In this document: positions 6,306-14,802 of the stretch, in pieces
Layout: the number at the start of each line of letters is the position of its first letter
Numbering within the stretch: position 1 is the stretch's first letter
DNA from: Luteococcus sp038433155
GTDB lineage: Bacteria > Actinomycetota > Actinomycetes > Propionibacteriales > Propionibacteriaceae
Direction of reading: 5' to 3'
Assembly: GCF_038433155.1 (NCBI RefSeq)
Contig: NZ_JBCDMW010000029.1
Span: forward strand, 1-64,000
Length of the DNA: 64,000 nt
Notes under the pieces: model-generated
The model's input: the letters and a program-made list of their open reading frames with translations, nothing else
Database searches by the model: none
Told to the model about the DNA's origin: nothing
Program-made: the position numbers and the translations under genes

Positions 6306-9095
6306 ATGACGAGCACCGAGAATGAGGTCCCCACCCACCAGGTGGCGTTGACCTTCGAGGACGGCGTCAGCCGCTTCATCAAGGTCCGGGAGGACCAGAC
6401 GGTGGCCGACGCCAGCTACCGCCAGCGGATCAACATCCCGCTGGACTGCCGCGACGGCGCCTGTGGCACCTGTAAGGCGCTGTGTGAGTCGGGCGACTAC
6501 GACGGCGGCTCCTACATTGAGGATGCCCTGACCGCGGACGAGGCCGCCAAGGGCTACGTGCTGCCGTGCAGCATGAAGCCGAAGAGTGACCTGGTGCTGC
6601 AGATTGCCGGGACCTCGCAGATGGCCAAGGCTGGCGCCTCCACCTGGAAGGGCACCGTCACCGGGATCGAGCACCTCTCGGCCACCACGGTGCAGCTGTC
6701 CGTGGAGGTGGAGCGACGCGATGAGCTGGTCTTCCTGCCCGGCCAGTACGTCAACATCGGCGTGCCGGGAACCGACCAGAAGCGTTCCTACTCCTTCAGC
6801 AATGCACCCGGCGAGCCCGTGCTCACCTTCCTGATGCGGGTCAGCCCCGGCGGCGTGATGTCCACCTGGCTGACCGAGCGGGCCGCGGTGGGGGACACGC
6901 TGGAGATGGACGGCCCACACGGCTCCTTCTTCCTGCGCGAGACCAACCGGCCGCTGCTGCTGGTGGCCGGCGGCACCGGGTTGGCGCCGATCCTGTCCAT
7001 CATGCGGCAGCTGCGTGACCAGGGGGTCTCCCGGCCCACGCACCTGGTCTACGGGGTCAGCGGCGACGCCGACGTGGTGGCGCTGGACCAGATCGAGGGG
7101 GTGGCCGCCGAGCTGCCCGAGTTCAGCTGGGACTTCTGCGTCTCCCGCCCGGATTCCGACCAGATCGACGGGCGGGCGGTGAAGAAGGGCTATGTGATGA
7201 GCCTGATCGACGCCGAGCACCTGCACGACGGCGAGGTGGCCATCTACCTGTGCGGCCCGCCGCCGATGGTGGAGGCGGTGCGCCAGGACCTGGACGAACG
7301 CGGGGTGGAACCGGACGGCTTCTACTTCGAGAAGTTCGCCCTGGCCGTGCCCGCCGCGGCCGCCAAGCAGGCCGCCGAGGGCCTGGAGGAGGCCGAGGAC
7401 CAGGCGGCGCGGGATGCCGAGGTGCTGGCCGCGGAGCCGCAGGCCGTCGCGACCCAGACCGCGGCACCCCGCGCCGGGGAGGCCCGCACCGGGGAGTCCG
7501 GCCGCGGCGAGGCCCAGGTGCTGCTGTTCGCGGCGGATGCCCGCAATGTCGCCAAGCAGCAGGTCTTTGCCCCGGCAGAGCTGGAGCCCCGGCCCGGCCC
7601 GGCGGCCGACCACGGCTCCACCCTGCGCCGGATCGCCAAGCAGGAGGCCTTCGCCTCCGACGGGAGCCCGGCCAGCGGTGCACCCGTCGAGGCGGGCGGT
7701 GAGCTGCTGTTCGTGCCACAGGCGCGCAACATCGCCAAGCAGCAGACCTTCCCCGTCGGCAACCAGCAGCCGCTGGTGGCCAGTGCGCAGGCGGACGGTG
7801 ACCCGCAGATGGTGGCCGAGGACGGGTACCAGATTGGCGAGGAGCATCCCGACGTCCAGTTCTCCGACGCCCTGTTCGACGCCCGCGCGGCGCTGGAGCT
7901 GGGTGCCCTGGACCTGACGATCGGCAGGCTGGATGCCACGCAGATCTCCGGCTACCGGCTGCTCGCGGAGGCGACGGCCAAGCACGTCGACGGGGAGAAT
8001 CTGGTGGACCCGGCCGGCTTCACCGAGGCCAATGGCGCCTTCCACGACTACCTGTTCGGCCTGACCGGCAATGCGCACCTGCTGCAGGCCCACCAGGCGC
8101 TGGACGTGAAGGCGCACATGAACGAGGCGCTGCGCGATGCCACCTGGATCGACGCCCGGTGCACCGCCGACCACGTCGAGCTGGTGGACCTGATCGAGGC
8201 GGGGGACCGGGATGGCGCCCGGGCCCTGCTGGTGGCGCACGCGGAACGGGCCAAGCAGACCACCCGTCGGGCCATGAACGAGAGCCGGGACCGCAGCAAG
8301 CCGCGCTTCATCACGCCGGGACGGTTCGCCAACCAGGTGGTGCTGGTCACGGGTTCCGCGCAGGGGATCGGGGCCCAGGTGGCCCGCCGGATCGCCGCGG
8401 AGGGCGGCAGCCTAGTGCTGGCCGACCGCTCGCCGCTGGTCCAGGAGCTCGTCGTCGAGCTGCAGGGTCAGGGCGCCCAGGTGGTGGGCGTCGAGTGTGA
8501 CCTGGAGCAGGGGGCCGGTGCTCGCCAGATGGTGGAGCAGGCGCTCGAGCGCTTCGGCCGGCTAGACGTGCTGGTGAACAATGTGGGCGGCGCGATCAAC
8601 TTCAAGCCCTTCACCGAGTTCACCGACGACGAGATCCAGGCGGAGATCACCCGCTCCCTGATGACGACGCTGTATGCCTGCCGGGCCGCCCTGCCCGTGA
8701 TGCAGCGCCAGCAGTCCGGCGTGGTGGTCAACGTCTCGTCGGCGGCTACCCGCGGCATCCACCGGATCCCGTACTCGGCGGCCAAGGGCGGCATCAATGC
8801 GATCACCGCGTCGCTGGCCCTGGAGTACGCCGGTGACGGCATCCGCGTGGTCGGGACGGCCCCCGGCGGCACCGAGGCGCCGCCGCGACGGATCTCCCGC
8901 GGCACGCCCGAGGCCCGCACGGAGCAGGAGCGGGCCTGGTTCCAGGCGCACATCGACCAGACCCTGGAGCACTCGCTGATGGGGCGCTACGGCACCCTCG
9001 ACGAGCAGGCGGCGGCGATCTGCTTCCTGGCCTCGCCCGAGGCCAGCTACATCACCGGCTCGGTGCTGCCGGTTGCGGGCGGCGACCTGGGCTGA
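6306..9095 (+). CDS. benC-benD: BenC reductase - repeat linker - FCD-like domain - BenD dehydrogenase fusion
   Basis: Single 929-residue frame with no stop or frameshift visible. Residues 1-345 are BenC: a 2Fe-2S domain (C48, C53, C56, C88), FAD-binding RSYSFSN, NAD-binding VAGGTGLAPI and CGPPPM. Residues about 346-510 are an Ala/Glu-rich linker with three copies of a motif like ARNIAKQQ. Residues about 515-660 resemble the FCD effector domain of GntR/FadR regulators (FHDYLFGLTGNAHLL). Residues about 675-929 are a short-chain dehydrogenase (TGSAQGIG, Y823-x3-K827) matching BenD, which oxidises the cis-diol to catechol. No ATG and no ribosome site precede the BenD part. The fusion would join electron supply and the next catabolic step. 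Separate benC and benD genes are the usual arrangement. Confidence 0.9.
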   Translation: MTSTENEVPTHQVALTFEDGVSRFIKVREDQTVADASYRQRINIPLDCRDGACGTCKALCESGDYDGGSYIEDALTADEAAKGYVLPCSMKPKSDLVLQIAGTSQMAKAGASTWKGTVTGIEHLSATTVQLSVEVERRDELVFLPGQYVNIGVPGTDQKRSYSFSNAPGEPVLTFLMRVSPGGVMSTWLTERAAVGDTLEMDGPHGSFFLRETNRPLLLVAGGTGLAPILSIMRQLRDQGVSRPTHLVYGVSGDADVVALDQIEGVAAELPEFSWDFCVSRPDSDQIDGRAVKKGYVMSLIDAEHLHDGEVAIYLCGPPPMVEAVRQDLDERGVEPDGFYFEKFALAVPAAAAKQAAEGLEEAEDQAARDAEVLAAEPQAVATQTAAPRAGEARTGESGRGEAQVLLFAADARNVAKQQVFAPAELEPRPGPAADHGSTLRRIAKQEAFASDGSPASGAPVEAGGELLFVPQARNIAKQQTFPVGNQQPLVASAQADGDPQMVAEDGYQIGEEHPDVQFSDALFDARAALELGALDLTIGRLDATQISGYRLLAEATAKHVDGENLVDPAGFTEANGAFHDYLFGLTGNAHLLQAHQALDVKAHMNEALRDATWIDARCTADHVELVDLIEAGDRDGARALLVAHAERAKQTTRRAMNESRDRSKPRFITPGRFANQVVLVTGSAQGIGAQVARRIAAEGGSLVLADRSPLVQELVVELQGQGAQVVGVECDLEQGAGARQMVEQALERFGRLDVLVNNVGGAINFKPFTEFTDDEIQAEITRSLMTTLYACRAALPVMQRQQSGVVVNVSSAATRGIHRIPYSAAKGGINAITASLALEYAGDGIRVVGTAPGGTEAPPRRISRGTPEARTEQERAWFQAHIDQTLEHSLMGRYGTLDEQAAAICFLASPEASYITGSVLPVAGGDLG

Positions 9096-9128
9096 CCCGA
9101 AGGGCTGGTCGTCGAGGGTCCCGCAGGC

Positions 9129-9134
9129 TACTGT
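9129..9134 (+). promoter_or_regulatory. -10 box of a leaderless regulator gene
   Basis: TACTGT ends 6 bases before the GTG at 9141. With no Shine-Dalgarno sequence there, transcription and translation probably start together. Confidence 0.45.
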
Positions 9135-9140
9135 GAGCCG

Positions 9141-11843
9141 GTGGGACCCTCGACGATCCTCCCGAGCCGGCAGCGTGTGCTGGAACGGCTGCGCGACGCC
9201 GCGCGGCCGGGCCAGGGCTCACGCCTGGTGGTGGTGGACGTGGTGCCCGGCTCCCGCACCGACCTGCTGCGCGACGCCTTGCCCGGCTGCCGTGAACTGG
9301 TGGGCCTGTCCTGGCAACAGCCCGACCCCCTGGCCCTGCTGCGGCCGCTGATCGGCCCGTCGGCCACCCAGGATCTCAGCCCGGATCACAGCCCCGGCAC
9401 GCTCGCCGCCGGCTGGCTGGCCGCGCTCCCGGTGGCCGCAGCGGAAGCCTGGGATGCCATCGTGCTGGTCCGGCAGGCGCAGCACGCAGATGCCGCCAGT
9501 CTGCAGGTGCTGGCCAGCGCCGTCCACCAGGCCACCGAGCGGCGGATCCTGGTGGTCCTGGAACTGGGGGAGGCGCGGATCGACAACCCCCTGCGGCAGT
9601 TGCACGATGAGCTGCGGGTGGCCGCGCACCAGGTGCTGCGGATCGGGCCCGTCACACCCGAGGACGTCGCGGAGATCGCCGCGCAGGAGGGCTTGCCCGC
9701 CAGTGCCGGGCTGGTTCGACGCCTGCTGGACCACTGCGGCGCCGACGAGTCGGAGGTGGTGGCGACCCTCCGGCTACTGGCGGCGCGGCGCGGCACCCAG
9801 GCCGAGCGGCTACCCGTCTCCGGTGCCCTGCGGGCCCGGATGCTCACCGCCCTGACCAGCCTCGATGACCGTGCCCGGGCCCTGCTGGCGGCATGCGCGG
9901 TGCTGGAGGAGGCCCGCCCGCTGGACCGGGTGGACAGCTCTCTGGCCGCCCGGATGGTGCAGGAACCGGCGCCGCTGGGCCCGCTGAGCGAGCTGTCGGC
10001 GGCCGGGCTGCTGGACATCCACGGCCCCGACGCCCGCTGGGTGGGGCTGCCCAGCGCGGCCCAGCGGCAGTGCGTCCTGGATGGCGTCGGGCTGCCGGAA
10101 CAGACCCGGCTGCATGAGTTGGCGAGCCGCCACCACCCCGACGAGCGGGCCAGACTGCGCCACCGGTGGCTGGCCCGGCCGCAACCCGACGACCAGCTGG
10201 CCGCGCGGGCCGAGGAACTGGCCACGGCCCGCGCGGTGCGCGGCGAATGGCTGGCCAGCTTCGAATTGTGGGAGCTCGCCGCGCAGGCCTCGGCCGAGGA
10301 CGTGGTGGCGGGCCGCCGCTGGGTGCAGGCCGTCGACTCCCTGGTGGCGGCCGGTGACCTGACCCAGCTGGAGGGCCGGATGGCGCGCTTGGAACAGGTC
10401 CGGGAGACGGCGCTGCGCGAAGCCTGCCTGGGCTATGTGGGCTGCCTCAGTGGGCGGCCCACCACAGCCGGAACCCGGTTGGAGCGGGCCTGGGAGCTGT
10501 GCAACCAGCAGCGCGAACCGCAGGTGGCCCGGCTGGTGGCCGAACGCCAGGTGCTGCATGCGCTGGCCCGCTGCCGCGCCGAGGACGTGATCACCTGGGC
10601 AGGCCGGGCGGCCGAGCCGGCGCCCGACGGCGTGGGGGAGGCGGGCACCAGCCAGGAGGCGGAGGCGGTGGGCTGCGTCGCCCTGGCGGCGGTGAAGGGC
10701 CCCAAGCCCGCCCTGCGGCGCCTCGACGAACTGGAACGGGTGGTGCCCGAGGGCACCATCATCCAACGGATCCTGCTGGCGCGGGGCTGGGTGCAGCTGG
10801 CCGCCGGTGAGCACCTGTTGGCTCGCGACGAGCTGGAGCGCGCGGTGGCCGCCGACGGCTGGGGCGGCTCCTTCCGGATCGGACTGTGGGCCAGCGCCTG
10901 GCTGGCCCGCCTGCACCTGGAGACCGGGCGCTGGGAGGAGGCGGAGCAGGTGGCCCGACGGGGTCTGGACGGCGCCAGCGAGCGGGGTCTGGCGCTGCTG
11001 GTGCCGTTGATGCAGTGGACCCTGGCCGAGCTGGCGGCCCTGCGGGGAGACTGGGCGGCCGCGGATCGGGCCGTTCGGGGCGGCGTGGCCGATGCCTCCC
11101 ACTACGAGGTGATGCGGGTCTCCGCCGCGCTGGCCCGGGCCTCGGTGGCCCGCGCCCGGGGCAATCCCGAGGGCGTGTTGGAGGCCCTGACCCCGTTGGA
11201 GCAGTCCTGGGCCCGCGGGTGGGTCTCCGCGCCGGGCTTCTGGCCGTGGGTGGAACTGCGGGGCGACGCGCTGCTCACGCTGGGCCGACGCGCCGAAGCC
11301 GATGACTTCCTGCGCCCGCACGAGGCGCGTGCCCACCGCCAGCGGCACGCGGTGCAGTCGGCGCGGCTGGGGGGTCTGCGGGCCCGGCTTGAGCTGCTCG
11401 GGGGAGAGGCGGACAAGGCCCGGGCCCTGCAGGCCGCCTCGCTGTCCGAACTGCAGCGGCGGCCGCTGCCGCTGTGCCGGGCCCGCCTCCACCTGGGCTG
11501 GGCGGCCGCCCTGCGTCGCTCCGGCCGACGCAGTGAGGCCGAGCAGGAAGCGGACCTGGGCAATCGGCTGCTGGCCACGCTGGGCGGGTGGGTGGGTCAC
11601 GGCCCGACCGACGACGAGATGCCCGGCGACGGCCGTCCGGCCGCGGCCCCGTCCCTGACCGCGCAGGAGCTGGCGGTGGCGGAGCTGGTGGCCAGCGGGC
11701 GCACCAATCGGGAGGTGGCCGGCGAGCTGTTCGTCTCGGTCAAGACGGTGCAGTACCACCTGACCAGGGTCTATGCGAAGCTCGGGGTGCGCTCCCGGGG
11801 CGAGTTGGCGGCGCGCGGCGTCGCCGACGTCACGGTTTCCTGA
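9141..11843 (+). CDS. Large LuxR-type (LAL-like) regulator, probably of ben genes
   Basis: Protein of 900 residues with a C-terminal LuxR helix-turn-helix (about 836-886, LTAQELAVAELVASGRTNREVA then VSVKTVQYHL). It has an N-terminal ATPase-like region and a long TPR-like helical middle. The place where LAL regulators carry a Walker A P-loop reads VVDVVPGSRTDLL (about 31-43), which lacks the GxxGxGK(T/S) consensus, so ATP binding may be lost. LuxR-type BenR regulators sit beside ben operons in other actinobacteria (recalled, not checked). It lies 45 bases after the ben fusion but has its own -10 box. Start is the GTG at 9141. Confidence 0.82.
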   Translation: MGPSTILPSRQRVLERLRDAARPGQGSRLVVVDVVPGSRTDLLRDALPGCRELVGLSWQQPDPLALLRPLIGPSATQDLSPDHSPGTLAAGWLAALPVAAAEAWDAIVLVRQAQHADAASLQVLASAVHQATERRILVVLELGEARIDNPLRQLHDELRVAAHQVLRIGPVTPEDVAEIAAQEGLPASAGLVRRLLDHCGADESEVVATLRLLAARRGTQAERLPVSGALRARMLTALTSLDDRARALLAACAVLEEARPLDRVDSSLAARMVQEPAPLGPLSELSAAGLLDIHGPDARWVGLPSAAQRQCVLDGVGLPEQTRLHELASRHHPDERARLRHRWLARPQPDDQLAARAEELATARAVRGEWLASFELWELAAQASAEDVVAGRRWVQAVDSLVAAGDLTQLEGRMARLEQVRETALREACLGYVGCLSGRPTTAGTRLERAWELCNQQREPQVARLVAERQVLHALARCRAEDVITWAGRAAEPAPDGVGEAGTSQEAEAVGCVALAAVKGPKPALRRLDELERVVPEGTIIQRILLARGWVQLAAGEHLLARDELERAVAADGWGGSFRIGLWASAWLARLHLETGRWEEAEQVARRGLDGASERGLALLVPLMQWTLAELAALRGDWAAADRAVRGGVADASHYEVMRVSAALARASVARARGNPEGVLEALTPLEQSWARGWVSAPGFWPWVELRGDALLTLGRRAEADDFLRPHEARAHRQRHAVQSARLGGLRARLELLGGEADKARALQAASLSELQRRPLPLCRARLHLGWAAALRRSGRRSEAEQEADLGNRLLATLGGWVGHGPTDDEMPGDGRPAAAPSLTAQELAVAELVASGRTNREVAGELFVSVKTVQYHLTRVYAKLGVRSRGELAARGVADVTVS

Positions 11844-11845
11844 CG

Positions 11846-11861
11846 CGTGTCGCCGGACACG
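11846..11861. terminator. Hairpin between convergent regulator genes
   Basis: CGTGTC-GCCG-GACACG is a perfect 6-bp stem just after the LuxR-type gene stop. There is no T-run. Confidence 0.35.
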
Positions 11862-11950
11862 TGCCGCCCGACGACGCGCCGCTTCCTCAGCGCGCTTCGC
11901 CGCCGCCCCGTGGGGGATTCTCGCGCACCAGCGACTGCCTCGCCGGGCCG

Positions 11951-12847
11951 TCAGTTGCCGGGCGCGCTCAGTTCTCGCAGGATGGCCAGCGCCCGGTCCA
12001 GCTGCGGTTCCCGGGGCCCCGCCCGATGCGCCGCCACCAGCTCCAGCCGGGCCTGGGCGTCGCCCAAGGGGATGAACCGCACCCCGTCCAGGGCCAGCGC
12101 CTTCACCGGCTCGGGGACGATCGCCACCCCCAGACCCCCGGCCACCAGGGTCACCATCGTCGAGGTCTCGCCGACCTCGTGCCGCACCCGAGGGGTCACG
12201 CCGCAGCCGGCGAACAGCTGCTGGACCAGGCCATTCATGGCGGAGCGGCGGGGTGAGGAGTGCAGGATGAGGTCGCTGCCGGCCAGCTCCGCGACGTGGG
12301 TGACCGGCCGGTCCGCCAGCGGGTGGTCGGCCGGGACGGCCGCCAGCAGACGGTCCCGGCGCAGGGTGCTGGTGACCAGGCCGGCGTCGTCGTGGATGGG
12401 CCGCATCACGGCCAGCTGGATGCTCCCCTCGCGCAGCGCCTCCGCCTGGTCCCGGCTGAGCATCTCGCCCTGGAAGGAGACCTCCACCCCGGGCAGCTCC
12501 TGCCCCAGCCGTCGGGACAGGGCCGGCAGCAAGCTGTAGGTGACCGAACCGACGCATCCGATCGCCAGCTGACCCACCATGCCCTGCGCCACCCGGCGCG
12601 CCCGGTCATCGGCGGCTTCGACGGCGGCCAGGATCTCCCGCGCGCGCACCAGGTAGTCGGATCCGGCGGCGGTGAGCTCCACCCGTCGAGTGGTGCGGGT
12701 GAACAGCTCGGTGCCCACCTCCTGTTCCAGTCGCTTGATCTGCTGGGAGAGTGGGGGTTGGGCCATGTGCAGCCGCTCGGCGGCCCGGCCAAAGTGGCAT
12801 TCCTCGGCCACTACGATGAAGTATTCCAGCTGTCGCAGACGATCCAT
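11951..12847 (-). CDS. LysR-family regulator divergent from pcaFIJ
   Basis: LysR-type regulator of 298 residues. The winged helix (MDRLRQLEYFIVVAEECHFG, AAERLHMAQPPLSQQIKRLEQE) is followed by the effector-binding domain. Its likely role is activating pcaF-pcaI-pcaJ and controlling itself through the operator at 12859-12882. The ATG at 12847 has no ribosome site but lies exactly 7 bases after a TATCCT box, so it is probably leaderless. The ligand is likely an intermediate such as muconate or 3-oxoadipate, which is inference. Confidence 0.87.
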   Translation of the reverse strand: MDRLRQLEYFIVVAEECHFGRAAERLHMAQPPLSQQIKRLEQEVGTELFTRTTRRVELTAAGSDYLVRAREILAAVEAADDRARRVAQGMVGQLAIGCVGSVTYSLLPALSRRLGQELPGVEVSFQGEMLSRDQAEALREGSIQLAVMRPIHDDAGLVTSTLRRDRLLAAVPADHPLADRPVTHVAELAGSDLILHSSPRRSAMNGLVQQLFAGCGVTPRVRHEVGETSTMVTLVAGGLGVAIVPEPVKALALDGVRFIPLGDAQARLELVAAHRAGPREPQLDRALAILRELSAPGN

Positions 12848-12854
12848 ACCCAGC

Positions 12855-12883
12855 AGGATATCAATTGGGTAGTATATTGATAC
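12855..12883. promoter_or_regulatory. LysR operator overlapping the regulator's own -10 box
   Basis: A perfect dyad TATCAAT-N10-ATTGATA occupies 12859-12882. A second dyad, GTAT-N4-ATAC, is nested at 12872-12883. On the minus strand 12855-12860 reads TATCCT, the -10 of the LysR gene, so binding should repress it. For pcaF the dyad spans about -61 to -38, the normal activating position of LysR proteins. Confidence 0.7.
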
Positions 12884-12912
12884 TTCACAATATCGGTGCT
12901 GGGTCGTAGCGT
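12884..12912 (+). promoter_or_regulatory. Promoter of the leaderless pcaFIJ operon
   Basis: TTCACA (-35) and TAGCGT (-10, 12907-12912) are separated by 17 bases. The -10 ends 7 bases before the ATG at 12920, which fixes that ATG as the start. Confidence 0.6.
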
Positions 12913-12919
12913 CATGGAC

Positions 12920-14107
12920 ATGACCTCCTACGTGTACTCCGCGGTGCGGACCCGGTTCGGCAAGTTCAACGGTGGCCTTGCCGGGGCGCGCCCCGACGAC
13001 CTGACTGCCGCCGTGATCCGCGCCAGCCTGGCGCGCCACCCCCAGCTGGATCCCGCCCGGATAGACGACGTGGTCTGGGGCAATGCCAACGGTGCCGGCG
13101 AGGAGAACCGCAATGTGGGGCGGATGGGCGCCCTGCTGGCCGGTCTGCCGGTGAGCGTGCCCGGCACCACCGTGAACCGGCTGTGTGGCTCCAGCCTGGA
13201 CGCCGTGATGATCGGTTCCCGGGCCATCGACGCGGGCGATGCCGACGTGATCCTCACCGGCGGCGTCGAGTCCATGACCCGGGCCCCGTGGGTGCTGCCC
13301 AAGCCGGACCGGGCCTTCCCGGCCAAGGACCTGGCGGCGGTGTCCACCACCCTGGGCTGGCGGCTGGTCAACCCGGCCATGCCCAAGGAGTGGACCGTCT
13401 CGCTGGGTGAGGCCAATGAGCAGCTGCAGGCCGAGTTCGGCATCTCCCGGGAGCGCCAGGACGAGTTCGCCGCCCGGTCCCATGTGCTCGCGGACCGGGC
13501 CTGGGCCGACGGCTTCTACGACGAGCTGGTGTGCGAGGTGGAGGGCGTCGAGCTGACCCGCGACGAGTCGATCCGCCCCGGCAGCAGCCCGGAGAAGCTG
13601 GCCAGCCTCAAGCCCGCCTTCCGGCCCGACGGCTCGATCACCGCCGGCAATGCCTCACCGCTCAACGACGGGGCCAGCGCCGTTCTGCTGGGCTCCGAGA
13701 AGGCCGCGGACCTGCTGGGCGCCCAGCCGCAGGCCCGGATCGCGGGCCGCGCGGCCCACGCCCTGGAACCGCAGCGGTTCGGTTTCGCGCCCGTCGAGGC
13801 CGCCAACCGGGCCCTGCAACGGGCCGGGATCGACTGGTCCCGGGTGGGTGCCGTCGAGCTGAACGAGGCCTTCGCCGTGCAGTCGCTGGCCTGCGTCGAC
13901 GCGTGGGGGATCGACCCCGAGATCGTCAACGCCAAGGGCGGCGCGATCAGCATCGGGCACCCGCTGGGGGCCTCCGGCGGCCGGCTGGTGGGCACGCTGG
14001 CCAAGCGGATGCGTGACCAGCAGATCCGCTGGGGTCTGGCCGCCATCTGCATCGGCGTCGGCCAGGGCCTGGCCGTGGTACTGGAGAACGAGGAAGGAAA
14101 GAACTGA
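12920..14107 (+). CDS. pcaF: 3-oxoadipyl-CoA thiolase
   Basis: Thiolase of 395 residues that cleaves 3-oxoadipyl-CoA with CoA into succinyl-CoA and acetyl-CoA. The acyl-accepting cysteine is C89 in NRLCGSS. The catalytic histidine is in GHPLGASGG and the second cysteine in AAICIGVGQG. The VRTRFGKFNGGLAGARPDDL N-terminus is typical of PcaF. The start at 12920 is chosen because it lies 7 bases after a -10 box; the ATG at 12914 would lie at the promoter itself. It shares one base with pcaI. A general acetyl-CoA acetyltransferase is the alternative, but context favours PcaF. Confidence 0.9.
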   Translation: MTSYVYSAVRTRFGKFNGGLAGARPDDLTAAVIRASLARHPQLDPARIDDVVWGNANGAGEENRNVGRMGALLAGLPVSVPGTTVNRLCGSSLDAVMIGSRAIDAGDADVILTGGVESMTRAPWVLPKPDRAFPAKDLAAVSTTLGWRLVNPAMPKEWTVSLGEANEQLQAEFGISRERQDEFAARSHVLADRAWADGFYDELVCEVEGVELTRDESIRPGSSPEKLASLKPAFRPDGSITAGNASPLNDGASAVLLGSEKAADLLGAQPQARIAGRAAHALEPQRFGFAPVEAANRALQRAGIDWSRVGAVELNEAFAVQSLACVDAWGIDPEIVNAKGGAISIGHPLGASGGRLVGTLAKRMRDQQIRWGLAAICIGVGQGLAVVLENEEGKN

Positions 14108-14802
14108 TGGCTCTCACCCAGATCCTGCAGGAGACGGACCAGGCGGTCGCGGACATCCGCGACGGCGACACCGTGCTGGTGGGCGGTTTCGGCCTGGCCG
14201 GCATGCCCTTCGACCTGATCGACGCGTTGATCCGCCAGGGCGCCAAGGACCTGACGATCGTCGCCAACAATGCCGGCAACGGGGAGGTGGGCCTGGCGGC
14301 GCTGCTCAAGGCCGGCCGGGTGCGCAAGGTGATCTGCTCCTTCCCGCGGCAGAGCGATTCCTATGTCTTCGACGAGCTGTACCTGGCCGGCAAGGTGGAG
14401 CTGGAGGTGGTGCCGCAGGGCAACCTGGCCGAGCGGATGCGCGCCGCCGGCGCCGGGATCGGGGCCTTCTACTGCCCGACGGCCGTCGGTACGCCGCTGG
14501 CCGAGGGCAAGGAGACCCGCACCATCGACGGCCGGGACTACCTGCTGGAGTACCCGATCAAGGGTGACTGGGCGCTGATCGCGGCCGAGACCGCGGACCG
14601 GATGGGCAATCTGGTCTACCGCAAGACCGCCCGCAACTTCGGCCCGGTGATGGCCACCGCCGCCGCCCACACCATCGCCCAGGTGCACAACATCGTCGAG
14701 ACCGGCGAGCTGGACCCGGAGAATGTGGTCACCCCCAGCATCTACGTCGACCGCGTGGTGCGCGTCGACGCCCGTTCCTACACCGTGGAGGGAGCCCGAT
14801 GA
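14107..14802 (+). CDS. pcaI: 3-oxoadipate CoA-transferase subunit A
   Basis: CoA-transferase family I alpha subunit of 231 residues. With PcaJ it moves CoA from succinyl-CoA to 3-oxoadipate. The glycine-rich CoA-binding GGFGLAGMPFDLIDAL and the AFYCPTAVGTPLAEGKE segment are typical. TGATG overlap with pcaF and ATGA overlap with pcaJ show tight coupling. Succinyl-CoA:acetoacetate transferase subunits are similar, so the assignment depends on operon context. Confidence 0.9.
   Translation: MALTQILQETDQAVADIRDGDTVLVGGFGLAGMPFDLIDALIRQGAKDLTIVANNAGNGEVGLAALLKAGRVRKVICSFPRQSDSYVFDELYLAGKVELEVVPQGNLAERMRAAGAGIGAFYCPTAVGTPLAEGKETRTIDGRDYLLEYPIKGDWALIAAETADRMGNLVYRKTARNFGPVMATAAAHTIAQVHNIVETGELDPENVVTPSIYVDRVVRVDARSYTVEGAR

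Noticed and set aside
6258..8240. A 660-codon minus-strand frame under the ben fusion
   Set aside because: No recognisable motif and no ribosome site. It mirrors the benC fusion's codon bias.
8300..8345. Possible separate start for benD inside the fusion
   Set aside because: Only internal GTGs within VVLV occur, without ribosome site or -10 box, and they would cut into the first beta strand.
9810..12557. A 915-codon minus-strand frame spanning two regulator genes
   Set aside because: Pro/Gly/Arg-rich translation without domains, opposite the LuxR-type gene and covering part of LysR in another frame.
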